A stretch of DNA of 5,933 nt from Desulfobacterales bacterium (lineage in GTDB: Bacteria > Desulfobacterota > Desulfobacteria > Desulfobacterales > JAUWMJ01). Shown here piece by piece: positions 1 through 5,624 of this stretch. How positions within the stretch are numbered: position 1 is the first letter of the stretch; each line of letters starts with the position of its first letter. A program made the translations under genes and the position numbers. The notes under the pieces were generated by a model, which was not told the origin of the DNA, ran no database searches, and worked only from the letters and a program-made list of their open reading frames with translations. The DNA is taken from positions 1-5,933 of the forward strand of contig JAUWMJ010000219.1 of assembly GCA_030613225.1 (NCBI GenBank), given 5' to 3'.

Positions 1-65
1 ACAATATCATTGATTGTCTGTTTTCTTTCCATAACTAAAGAATCCACACCCTCAGGAGGTGGCAT
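1..65 (-). CDS. Partial CDS, 5' end only, product unknown
   Basis: This is an open reading frame beginning at an ATG (65-63) and running off the left edge, so only 21 complete codons are visible. The peptide starts MPPPEGVDSLVMERKQTIND and I do not recognise it. The support for a real start is a good Shine-Dalgarno, GAGGGG at 78-73, 7 bases before the ATG. It is on the same strand as coaBC and lies 250 bases downstream of its stop, so it may be read from its own promoter or from coaBC through the intervening inverted repeat. An internal ATG at codon 12 is an alternative start but has no comparable ribosome binding site. The call rests on the start signal only; no function can be given. Confidence 0.55.
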   Translation of the reverse strand, partial: MPPPEGVDSLVMERKQTINDI

Positions 66-104
66 TGATTTACCCCTCGAAGAGGGTGTCGGATATACTA
101 TGTT

Positions 105-232
105 TAAAGTGACTAAAGTGTCTAAAGTGAACTAAAGTTGTGGTGTCGCTTTGCTCAATCTTTTTATAAAAATAAAATAGAAAGAATTCCTTAACTTTAG
201 ACACTTTAGTCACTTTAGCTCACTTTAGGCAC
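105..232. repeat. Two inverted arrays of a 9-base unit (TAAAGTGWC)
   Basis: The left array (105 to about 138) is made of tandem copies of a unit close to TAAAGTGAC or TAAAGTGTC. The right array (about 194-232) is the same unit in reverse complement (CTTTAGACA, CTTTAGTCA, CTTTAGCTCA, CTTTAGGCA). A 24-base stretch at 105-128 is perfectly complementary to 194-217, with a 65-base AT-rich spacer between. The transcribed form could fold into a long hairpin. It lies between coaBC and the next minus-strand gene and could act as a transcript end or mRNA-protecting structure, but no U-tract follows it on either strand, so it is not called a terminator. It resembles a dispersed intergenic repeat rather than a coding sequence. 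Confidence 0.85.
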
Positions 233-315
233 TCTTATTTGCTCAGGCAAAGCAAATTATCTCTGACTACACAAAACGTTGTTTTAAAATAAATCTTCCT
301 TAGCTCATCGGCTTA

Positions 316-1533
316 TCATCCCATGCGTTCAACTATGCGATCTAAAAGCAGGTGTGCAACTTCATCTTTTCCCATTTCCGGTATCGATTCCTTTTTGCCG
401 TCCTTAAAAAACAGCGTTACCTTGTTGGTATCTGTCCCGAAACCTGAAGATGGATCCCCGACAAGGTTACCTGCAATTATATCGAGATTTTTTTCTTTAA
501 GCTTCTTTCCTGCGTTTTTTTCAAGATCCCTGGTTTCTGCAGCAAAACCGACAAGTACCTGGTCTTTCTTTCTTTTGCCAAGTTCTTTCAGAATATCCTG
601 GTTTTTTATAAGATCAATGATCATTTCATCATTATCTTTTTTTATCTTATGTTTTTCTTTCTCTTTAGGACGGTAATCCGATACGGCCGCCGCTTTTATT
701 ATGATATTGCAATCTTCCATATGTTCGAACACGGCTTGTGCCATCTCCTGTGCTGTTTTTATCCTCACAACATTTACATTGAGCGGATCAGGAATATTCA
801 CAGGACCGCTAATTAAAATGACATCCCCTCCCCTGTACTCAGCAGCCCTTGCAAGAGCATAACCCATTTTGCCTGATGAAGGATTGGTGATGAACCTGAC
901 AGGGTCGATAAATTCCCAGGTTGGGCCTGCGGTTACAAGCACTTTTTTGTCCTTCATATCCTTTATTGTTAGCATTTTTAAAAGCCTGTCAACAATATAT
1001 TCCGGCTCGGGAAGGCGACCCGGTCCTGTTATACCGCATGCAAGTTCACCTGTCCCGGGTTCAATTACAAAGTACCCATCATTTCGTAAAGTTTCGAGGT
1101 TTCTTTTTACAGCCCTGTTTTCATACATATGCGTGTTCATGGAAGGACAAACCGCAACAGGACAGGTAACGGCAAGCATGAAAGTGCTCAGAGCATCATC
1201 AGCAATACCGTGTGCAAGCTTTCCAATAATATTTGCCGTTGCAGGGGCAATAATAACAATATCTGATGCTTCAGCCCAATCAATATGCTTTATGGATGCA
1301 TCGAAGCTTTTTTCGAAAAGACTTGAACAGACCGGCTCTCCTGATAACGCTTCAAAAGTAAGTGGCCCGACAAATGCCCCTGCGTTTTCAGTCATGATTA
1401 CCCTGACATTTGCCCCCTGCTTTTTAAGAAGTCTTAAAAGCTCAACGCTTTTGTATGCTGCAATACCACCGCATACACCAAGTACAATATTTTTATTTTT
1501 TACCACAGTTGTCATAATCTCATATTTCGACAT
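316..1533 (-). CDS. coaBC: CoaBC: phosphopantothenoylcysteine decarboxylase / phosphopantothenate-cysteine ligase
   Basis: This bifunctional cytoplasmic enzyme catalyses two successive steps of coenzyme A synthesis. The CoaB domain joins 4'-phosphopantothenate to cysteine using CTP, and the FMN-dependent CoaC domain decarboxylates the product to 4'-phosphopantetheine. The 405-residue length fits full-length fusions. The CoaC half (about 12-190) shows the flavin-binding opening VLGVCGGIAAYK (17-28), the conserved His83 in IKHIDWA, the PSMNTHMYEN motif (130-139, Asn133) and Cys166 in ELACGITGPGRLPE. The CoaB half (about 195-405) shows VTAGPTWEFID (200-210), ITNPSSGKMG (215-224), AAAVSDYRP (281-289) and the lysine-rich KHKIKK. 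All key residues appear intact. The first ATG (1533) has no clear Shine-Dalgarno. The ATG at codon 7 (1515) would give a start nearer the usual one, so the true protein may be 399 residues. The gene is preceded by an inverted heptamer repeat (1585-1722), so its promoter must lie in or near that. Confidence 0.96.
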   Translation of the reverse strand: MSKYEIMTTVVKNKNIVLGVCGGIAAYKSVELLRLLKKQGANVRVIMTENAGAFVGPLTFEALSGEPVCSSLFEKSFDASIKHIDWAEASDIVIIAPATANIIGKLAHGIADDALSTFMLAVTCPVAVCPSMNTHMYENRAVKRNLETLRNDGYFVIEPGTGELACGITGPGRLPEPEYIVDRLLKMLTIKDMKDKKVLVTAGPTWEFIDPVRFITNPSSGKMGYALARAAEYRGGDVILISGPVNIPDPLNVNVVRIKTAQEMAQAVFEHMEDCNIIIKAAAVSDYRPKEKEKHKIKKDNDEMIIDLIKNQDILKELGKRKKDQVLVGFAAETRDLEKNAGKKLKEKNLDIIAGNLVGDPSSGFGTDTNKVTLFFKDGKKESIPEMGKDEVAHLLLDRIVERMG

Positions 1534-1584
1534 TTTGTTAAAAAATACGCAATTTTTTTGGACAAAAGCAATGCGTTAATAGCA

Positions 1585-1722
1585 CATAGATAGCTGATAG
1601 CTCATAGATAGCTGATAGCTCATAGCTCTCAGCTCATAGGAAAAAAGGATTTTTCATCATTTAATCCCGCTTGCAGCGGGACTATCAGCTATCAGCTATG
1701 AGCTATGAGCTATAAGCTATTT
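1585..1722. repeat. Inverted arrays of a heptamer (TAGCTSA) around a GC hairpin
   Basis: The left part (1585-1639) contains two perfect tandem copies of CATAGATAGCTGATAGCT (1585-1602 and 1603-1620) and a degenerate third. The right part (about 1682-1722), read on the minus strand, is five heptamers: TAGCTTA, TAGCTCA, TAGCTCA, TAGCTGA, TAGCTGA. The two arrays are inverted relative to each other. The spacer contains a small GC hairpin, TCCCGC at 1665-1670 and GCGGGA at 1676-1681 with a TTGCA loop. The right array begins immediately after the lipoprotein stop codon (1721-1723). It fills nearly all the space between the lipoprotein and coaBC. No U-tract follows the GC hairpin in the minus direction, so it is not a standard terminator. 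Confidence 0.85.
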
Positions 1723-2194
1723 ATCCGGCCACTGGTTCATTCATGGTTGGTGCGACCCATATCTCAATTCGTGTACTTATGCTTTCAGTAATGTTTATCA
1801 CACACCACCTGTTTTGTTTCTGGAAAAGCATTATGGTGCGAGACGATTTAAATGAGCTGATCAGTCGCCAGTTGTCTTTTGCCATATTCTTTTCAAAAAA
1901 AGAGATTAAAGATCCAAGTTCAACTCTCCCCTTTAACACTAAAACTCCTGCAGAAAAACCGGAAGTGGTGTATATAAATGATGATTTCCTGTCAACTTTC
2001 AGTTCCCTTGGAATAAGAACATCTTCAAAATCATAATATAAAGGACCTGTTTTATCTTTCCGCAGGCTTGCTTCATGAGATTCCAAACTGCTTTTTTCAC
2101 TTGGCAAAGCAGAACACCCGATGATAAAAAATATTAAATATATAACAATCCCGATGCATAATAAAGCTGATTTTACCTTTTTTAGCCCTGCCAT
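1721..2194 (-). CDS. Small putative outer-membrane lipoprotein, function unknown
   Basis: The 157-residue product starts with a short basic segment (MAGLKKVK), a hydrophobic stretch (about 9-26) and a lipobox FIIGC with the acylated cysteine at 27. This is a type II signal peptide. Ser at the next position would predict outer-membrane sorting by the rule known from E. coli. The mature part has a single compact domain (about 54-149) that reads YDFEDVLIPRELKVD, then SSFIYTTSGFSAGVLVLKGRV, a helix SLISFFEKNMAKDNWRLIS, and ends in strands with TRIEIWVAP. I have an impression that such small lipoproteins are common in deltaproteobacteria but cannot name a family. The start at 2194 fits the signal peptide, yet no Shine-Dalgarno precedes it now: the upstream bases belong to an inserted repeat element. 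Before that insertion it probably sat 3 bases after fcl and used an AGGAGGT inside fcl. The stop codon adjoins a heptamer repeat array. Confidence 0.8.
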   Translation of the reverse strand: MAGLKKVKSALLCIGIVIYLIFFIIGCSALPSEKSSLESHEASLRKDKTGPLYYDFEDVLIPRELKVDRKSSFIYTTSGFSAGVLVLKGRVELGSLISFFEKNMAKDNWRLISSFKSSRTIMLFQKQNRWCVINITESISTRIEIWVAPTMNEPVAG

Positions 2195-2200
2195 GTCTTA

Positions 2201-2428
2201 GGGTTCGCGCAGGTAAGCGTAGACTCCGAAAATAATTTCACATTTTCCGCGCCGATGCATCCCTTCTGACTTTAGACGTCGATGCATCCCTTCTGACTTT
2301 AGACGTCGATGCATCCCGCCTGACTGCGTTGCAAAACTTCGGAATATGCATGATATTCATGCTTTTTCGCGCCTTGTCAGCCGGGCGCCTCAACACCTGA
2401 AATTGCGAACTTATTTTTACGCGAACCC
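2201..2428. mobile_element. MITE-like element with terminal inverted repeats and TTA flanks
   Basis: This 228-base non-coding element has inverted ends GGGTTCGCG (2201-2209) and CGCGAACCC (2420-2428), or 10 bases each if the adjoining A and T are counted. Further imperfect end similarity (AATTTCA near both ends) extends inward. It is flanked by TTA at 2198-2200 and TTA at 2429-2431, a plausible 3-base target duplication (TA alone is also possible). No transposase frame is present, so it would be a non-autonomous element. Internally it carries two perfect 27-base tandem copies and a third partial one, and a perfect GCATGA/TCATGC hairpin at 2348-2362. It separates fcl from the lipoprotein gene, and the right TTA is the fcl stop codon. 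A TNA-type target is known for some IS5-family elements, but the parent transposase cannot be identified from here. Confidence 0.75.
2254..2315. repeat. 27-base tandem repeat carrying palindromes
   Basis: Two identical 27-base copies (2254-2280 and 2281-2307) are followed by a third that diverges after GATGCATCCC (from 2308). Each copy starts with the 8-base palindrome GATGCATC and the complete ones end in the palindrome GACGTC. The identity of the two complete copies suggests recent duplication inside the MITE-like element. Confidence 0.9.
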
Positions 2429-3583
2429 TTACCTCCTTCCGCCCCGCTCAATGTACGAAGCGTATGTATGTTTTATACCTTCTCTTAGCTGAATTTCAGG
2501 CTTCCAGCCAAGGCTCTTTAATCTTGAAATATCCAACAACTTTCGCGGCATACCGTCCGGTTTAGACCGATCCCAAATCACATCTCCTTTATAACCAACC
2601 ACTTCCCTTGTTATTTCAGCAAGTTCTTGAATCGTCACATCACTTCCTGTCCCGATATTTATGTGAGAAACCATCGTCCAATCGTTACTTCCGACCACGC
2701 CTGCCTCAGAAGCCGTTGTGTCCGGTTTTGTAGCAGAAGCTGAAAAACCGGTTGACCTCAAAGCATCATAGTGCTCATCACTTAAATTCATTAATAAAAG
2801 ACAGGCTGCTGCCATGTCATCCACATAAAGAAATTCTCGCTTCGGTAGTCCGCTCCCCCATAGCATTATTCCGGAAGGCGCCTGTAAAGGAGATTTTCTG
2901 TTTTGTTTTGAAATAGAAGTTAAGCTCCCTTTTATATCTTCGGGAATAGTACCATATTTTAATTCGTCCCTGTTAATACCTTCCCAGTCGCCCTGCTCTG
3001 CAAGCTTTGCCAGGTGGAATTTGCGAATCAAAGCAGGGAGAACATGAGAATTCTTTAGATCGAAATTGTCATTCGACCCATACAGGTTTGTCGGCATAAC
3101 AGACCGGTACTTTGTACCATACTGGCGATTGTAAAATTCACAAAGCTTGATGCCGGCAATTTTCGCAATAGCGTAAGCTTCATTAGTCGGCTCAAGCTGC
3201 CCTGAAAGCAAAGCTTCCTCTTTCATCGGCTGCATGGCATGTTTCGGGTAAATACACGAACTTCCCAGGAAAAGAAGCCTCTCAATCCCTGACTGCCAGG
3301 CCTCATGAATTATATTTGCTTCGATCATTAAATTATTGTATATAAATTCAGCAGGATAAGTATTGTTAGAGTGAATGCCGCCTACTTTTGCTGCTGCAAT
3401 TATAACATAATCGATCATTTCATTATTAAAGAATTCCCGGACAGCTTTCTGGTCACTTAAATCAAGCTCGCTGTGGGTTCGCATTATAATATTGTCATAC
3501 CCGTCAGACCGAAGACGTCGGAAAATGGCGGAACCAACCATACCATTATGTCCTGCAAGGAATATGGAATCCTCAGTCCTCAT
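2429..3583 (-). CDS. fcl: GDP-L-fucose synthase (epimerase/reductase)
   Basis: This cytoplasmic NADPH-dependent short-chain dehydrogenase of the extended type performs the 3,5-epimerisation and 4-reduction of GDP-4-keto-6-deoxymannose to GDP-L-fucose, the sugar donor for fucosylated surface polysaccharide. The sequence shows the Rossmann loop GHNGMVGS (11-18), AAAKVGGI (63-70), the catalytic SSCIYP (Ser108, Cys110), the YAIAK dyad (Tyr137, Lys141), [10 protein letters not shown] (160-169), His180 and [11 protein letters not shown] (341-351). All catalytic residues are present. At 384 residues it is about 60 longer than E. coli WcaG. The extra length is in two places: 191-241 before LWGSG, and 268-305 before SHINIG. 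The start ATG has a good AGGAC ribosome site 7 bases upstream, overlapping the gmd stop region, so it is translated in operon with gmd (12-base gap). Its stop codon TAA forms one flank of the MITE-like insertion. Confidence 0.95.
   Translation of the reverse strand: MRTEDSIFLAGHNGMVGSAIFRRLRSDGYDNIIMRTHSELDLSDQKAVREFFNNEMIDYVIIAAAKVGGIHSNNTYPAEFIYNNLMIEANIIHEAWQSGIERLLFLGSSCIYPKHAMQPMKEEALLSGQLEPTNEAYAIAKIAGIKLCEFYNRQYGTKYRSVMPTNLYGSNDNFDLKNSHVLPALIRKFHLAKLAEQGDWEGINRDELKYGTIPEDIKGSLTSISKQNRKSPLQAPSGIMLWGSGLPKREFLYVDDMAAACLLLMNLSDEHYDALRSTGFSASATKPDTTASEAGVVGSNDWTMVSHINIGTGSDVTIQELAEITREVVGYKGDVIWDRSKPDGMPRKLLDISRLKSLGWKPEIQLREGIKHTYASYIERGGRR
2431..2437 (-). promoter_or_regulatory. Orphaned Shine-Dalgarno (AGGAGGT) at the fcl 3' end
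   Basis: The last two codons of fcl plus the first base of its stop read AGGAGGT, a full match to the anti-Shine-Dalgarno complement. No ATG now follows within range because the MITE-like element starts two bases later. If the element and one TTA are removed, the lipoprotein ATG falls 5 bases after this site. It is therefore inferred to be the original ribosome binding site of the lipoprotein gene. Confidence 0.6.
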
Positions 3584-3595
3584 CTATCAAGTCCT

Positions 3596-4681
3596 TTATT
3601 CAAAATGATCATATGTCTTATACCCTTCCTGCCTGCACAGATTATCCTTTTGTGCCTCTTTCATGTCCTCGATCACCATTTCCGAAATAAGCTGGTGAAA
3701 GCTTATGCGAGGCTCCCAGCCCAGTTTTTCTTTGGCTTTGCTTGCATCACCAAGAAGATTATCTACTTCTGTTGGACGAAAATAGCCGGGATCGACAGCA
3801 ACTATAATTTTATTGTTTTCCTCATTTACTCCTTTTTCTTCAACCCCTTTGCCTTCCCAGCGAATGGAAATACCAAGCTGCACAGCTGCGGTTTCAATAA
3901 CTTCCTTGACGGAATGCTGCTTGCCGGTGGCTATAACAAAATCGTCCGGCTCTTCCTGCTGAAGCATAAGCCACTGCATTTCCACATAATCAGCGGCATG
4001 ACCCCAGTCACGCTTCGCATCCAGATTTCCTATATAAAGACACTCTTGCAAATCCAGCTTTATTCGCGCCATTGCCCTTGTAATTTTCCTTGTAACAAAT
4101 GTTTCTCCGCGGATTGGTGATTCGTGATTAAACAAAATCCCGTTGCATGCGTACATACCGTATGCCTCGCGGTAGTTAATGGTAATCCAGTAAGAATAAA
4201 GTTTTGCAACACCATAGGGAGACCTTGGATAAAAAGGAGTGTTCTCATTTTGCGGAACTTCCCTGACCTTGCCGAATAGTTCTGAGGTTGACGCCTGGTA
4301 AAAACGGGTCTTTTCCTCAAGCTTCAGGATTCTTATGGCTTCAAGAAGACGTAATGTGCCAAGGGCATCAGCATTGGCTGTATATTCCGGAGTTTCAAAA
4401 GAAACCATGACATGACTCTGAGCCGCAAGATTGTAGATCTCTTTAGGCTGAATTTCCTGGATAATACGAATCAGATTTGTAGCATCAGTCAGATCGCCAT
4501 AATGCATGAAAAAGCGAACATCCTTTTCGTGGGGATCTTTATAAAGATGATCAACACGACCTGTGTTAAATGAAGATGCTCTGCGTTTTATTCCATGCAC
4601 TTCATAACCCTTGCCCAGTAAAAATTCCGCCAGGTATGCTCCGTCCTGACCTGTAATTCCGGTGATTAATGCCCGTTTCAT
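3596..4681 (-). CDS. gmd: GDP-mannose 4,6-dehydratase
   Basis: This cytoplasmic NADP-dependent extended short-chain dehydrogenase converts GDP-D-mannose to GDP-4-keto-6-deoxy-D-mannose, the substrate of the adjacent fcl product. The 361-residue length is normal. Visible motifs are the nucleotide loop GITGQDG (8-14), the RR-x-S-S-x-N-T-x-R segment (33-42) that contacts the NADP phosphate, YNLAAQSHV (83-91), the catalytic STSELFG (Thr132, Glu134), YGVAK (Tyr156, Lys160), [17 protein letters not shown] (183-199) and [11 protein letters not shown] (297-307) for GDP binding. The ATG at 4681 has an AAGGA site (4692-4688) 6 bases upstream, and the protein begins directly at the Rossmann strand, which supports this start. 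It is the first gene of the gmd-fcl operon. The intermediate can also be drawn off to GDP-rhamnose or GDP-perosamine in other pathways, but fcl next door points to GDP-L-fucose. Confidence 0.97.
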   Translation of the reverse strand: MKRALITGITGQDGAYLAEFLLGKGYEVHGIKRRASSFNTGRVDHLYKDPHEKDVRFFMHYGDLTDATNLIRIIQEIQPKEIYNLAAQSHVMVSFETPEYTANADALGTLRLLEAIRILKLEEKTRFYQASTSELFGKVREVPQNENTPFYPRSPYGVAKLYSYWITINYREAYGMYACNGILFNHESPIRGETFVTRKITRAMARIKLDLQECLYIGNLDAKRDWGHAADYVEMQWLMLQQEEPDDFVIATGKQHSVKEVIETAAVQLGISIRWEGKGVEEKGVNEENNKIIVAVDPGYFRPTEVDNLLGDASKAKEKLGWEPRISFHQLISEMVIEDMKEAQKDNLCRQEGYKTYDHFE

Positions 4682-4735
4682 AAAATATCCTTAAAATAAT
4701 CAGTGTTTAATATGTTTCTATTATTCAATATTGAC

Positions 4736-4889
4736 GGTCTCGTAAAAAGTAAAAAACCACTTTTTATGAAACTTTTTAAGTTTTAGGATTTAAGTTTTAA
4801 GTATTTGTTAAAACATATAATATCATTAACATAAAACATAAAACTTAACTCTTAAAACCTTATGAATTCGAATTTTTACGAATTCATAA
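4736..4889. repeat. AT-rich composite inverted repeat upstream of gmd
   Basis: Three structures lie in a row. First is a hairpin with an 11-base stem, TCGTAAAAAGT (4740-4750) against ACTTTTTATGA (4759-4769), with one G-T pair, extendable outward to 4736-4773 past one mismatch. Second, stretches rich in TTAAG/TTTTAAG units (about 4774-4800) face their reverse complement (about 4841-4858). Third is a perfect 11-base inverted repeat TTATGAATTCG (4860-4870) and CGAATTCATAA (4879-4889) with an 8-base loop. The first hairpin is about 55 bases upstream of the gmd start, so it would lie in the gmd leader if transcription begins beyond it. No clear gmd promoter could be assigned. Confidence 0.65.
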
Positions 4890-5091
4890 AAACTGTCTCT
4901 TGTTAAAAATGTTTTTTTTTAATATAAAGATGTTAAAATGTGTAAAAAAATTATTTTTTATGTTCTAAAACTGCCATCAATTTACATTTTAATTATTTCA
5001 GGGTTTATCTTTGAATTTATTATCGGTTTACCCTTTCTTGTTTTATGTGCTATTGATAATATATTTGATAAAAAACAGTGAAAGTATGGCC
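4890..5091. other. AT-rich intergenic stretch without recognisable gene
   Basis: This part of the long gap between gmd and tRNA-Arg is very AT-rich, with a run of nine T at 4912-4920 and several A/T tracts. I see no open frame with a ribosome binding site and coding character on either strand, and no RNA gene. It may hold the gmd promoter on the minus strand, but no hexamer pair was convincing. Confidence 0.5.
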
Positions 5092-5119
5092 TTTACAGAC
5101 CAGGTTTTACAGACCAGGT
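5092..5119. repeat. Perfect 14-base tandem duplication
   Basis: TTTACAGACCAGGT occurs twice head to tail (5092-5105 and 5106-5119) with no mismatch. It lies in non-coding DNA and has no visible role. Confidence 0.85.
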
Positions 5120-5180
5120 TTCATTACTTTTCTGGTACGCCTGTTGAACACTTTAATATTCTTGAAATCAGACGTGAAAT

Positions 5181-5272
5181 CCCGCTTTGCGGGGGCAGGA
5201 TTCGAACCCCGCCGCTTTGCGGCGGGATTTCGCCTTCGGCTCAACCTGCCGACTTGGTTCGAATCCTGCCAG
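5181..5272. repeat. Palindromic element made from two tRNA T-arm copies
   Basis: GGCAGGATTCGAACC (5194-5208) and its exact reverse complement GGTTCGAATCCTGCC (5256-5270) bracket two inner hairpins: CCCGCCGC/GCGGCGGG (5208-5215 and 5219-5226, TTT loop) and GCC/GGC (5232-5234 and 5238-5240). A further hairpin CCCGC-TTT-GCGGG (5181-5193) abuts the left copy. The same 15 bases occur a third time, at 5335-5349, as the T-arm and part of the acceptor stem of the real tRNA-Arg. The right copy matches the tRNA over 17 bases (5256-5272). The element has no D-arm or anticodon arm, so it is not a second tRNA. It is probably derived from tRNA 3' sequence by a recombination or mobile-element process. Confidence 0.75.
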
Positions 5273-5299
5273 AAAACAAAAAAGAAGTTGGCAGTTGCC
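5272..5299 (-). terminator. Possible weak intrinsic terminator after tRNA-Arg
   Basis: Read on the minus strand, a short GGCA-AC-TGCC hairpin (5299-5290) is followed by a U-rich tail AACTTCTTTTTTGTTTTC (5289-5272). It lies 25 bases beyond the tRNA CCA end. The stem is only four base pairs with a tight loop, so the U-tract is the better part of the evidence. Confidence 0.3.
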
Positions 5300-5324
5300 T
5301 GTCAGGTATTATATCATTCTATTT

Positions 5325-5401
<77 letters not shown>

Positions 5402-5404
5402 ATT

Positions 5405-5513
5405 TGTAAGCGTTCACAGGCACCGCATCTGCGCGCGCTCAGGGTAACCAGCATAGCAGACTATAGCTGATCGCCCTGACCACCCACAGCTGCAGCACCT
5501 GTGAACGCTTACA
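5405..5513. repeat. 109-base full-length hairpin (MITE-like palindromic repeat)
   Basis: The ends TGTAAGCGTTCACAGG (5405-5420) and CCTGTGAACGCTTACA (5498-5513) are perfectly inverted over 16 bases. The inverted symmetry continues without gaps to 5452/5466, giving 37 Watson-Crick pairs in 48 positions and a loop of about 13 bases. Of the 11 mismatches, seven become G-U wobbles if the minus strand is the RNA, against one for the plus strand. No frame of note lies inside, and no clear target duplication flanks it. It sits between tRNA-Arg and the rpoH promoter. Confidence 0.85.
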
Positions 5514-5578
5514 GAACGGAAATTATTCCACTTTTTTGTTCCAAATGGGCGTGAACGTGTATATCTATTTTTAACGAA

Positions 5579-5608
5579 TTATCATATTTTTTCACCGATG
5601 TCTATAAT
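5579..5608 (+). promoter_or_regulatory. Candidate sigma-70 promoter for rpoH
   Basis: TTATCA (5579-5584, four of six matches to TTGACA) is followed after 18 bases by a perfect TATAAT (5603-5608). Transcription would start near 5615, about 10 bases before the rpoH ATG. Confidence 0.5.
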
Positions 5609-5624
5609 AAACGTATAAGCTGCT

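Noticed and set aside
237..257. Terminator for coaBC: hairpin ATTTGCT/AGCAAAT
   Set aside because: A 7-base AT-rich stem with no U-tract in the minus direction; too weak to call.
1534..1580. coaBC promoter with TTGCTT, 18 bases, TATTTT
   Set aside because: The minus-10 match is poor and the region is so AT-rich that such pairs arise by chance.
105..1722. CRISPR array
   Set aside because: The repeat units are 7-9 bases with no unique spacers of regular length, and no cas gene is in view.
323..2036. Plus-strand frames at 323-676, 869-1579, 921-1169 and 1743-2036
   Set aside because: They are antisense to coaBC and the lipoprotein, whose own frames carry recognisable motifs. Their peptides are low-complexity and have no start signals.
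2348..2367. Plus-strand terminator GCATGA-TAT-TCATGC followed by TTTTT
   Set aside because: The stem is AT-rich and short, and no plus-strand gene ends nearby; it is better explained as internal structure of the MITE-like element.
3473..4320. Plus-strand frame 3473-4120 and minus-strand frame 4060-4320
   Set aside because: Both are shadows of fcl and gmd in other frames; the real genes have full catalytic motif sets.
5181..5272. A second tRNA gene
   Set aside because: Only T-arm-like sequence is present; there is no D-arm, anticodon arm or matching acceptor stem.
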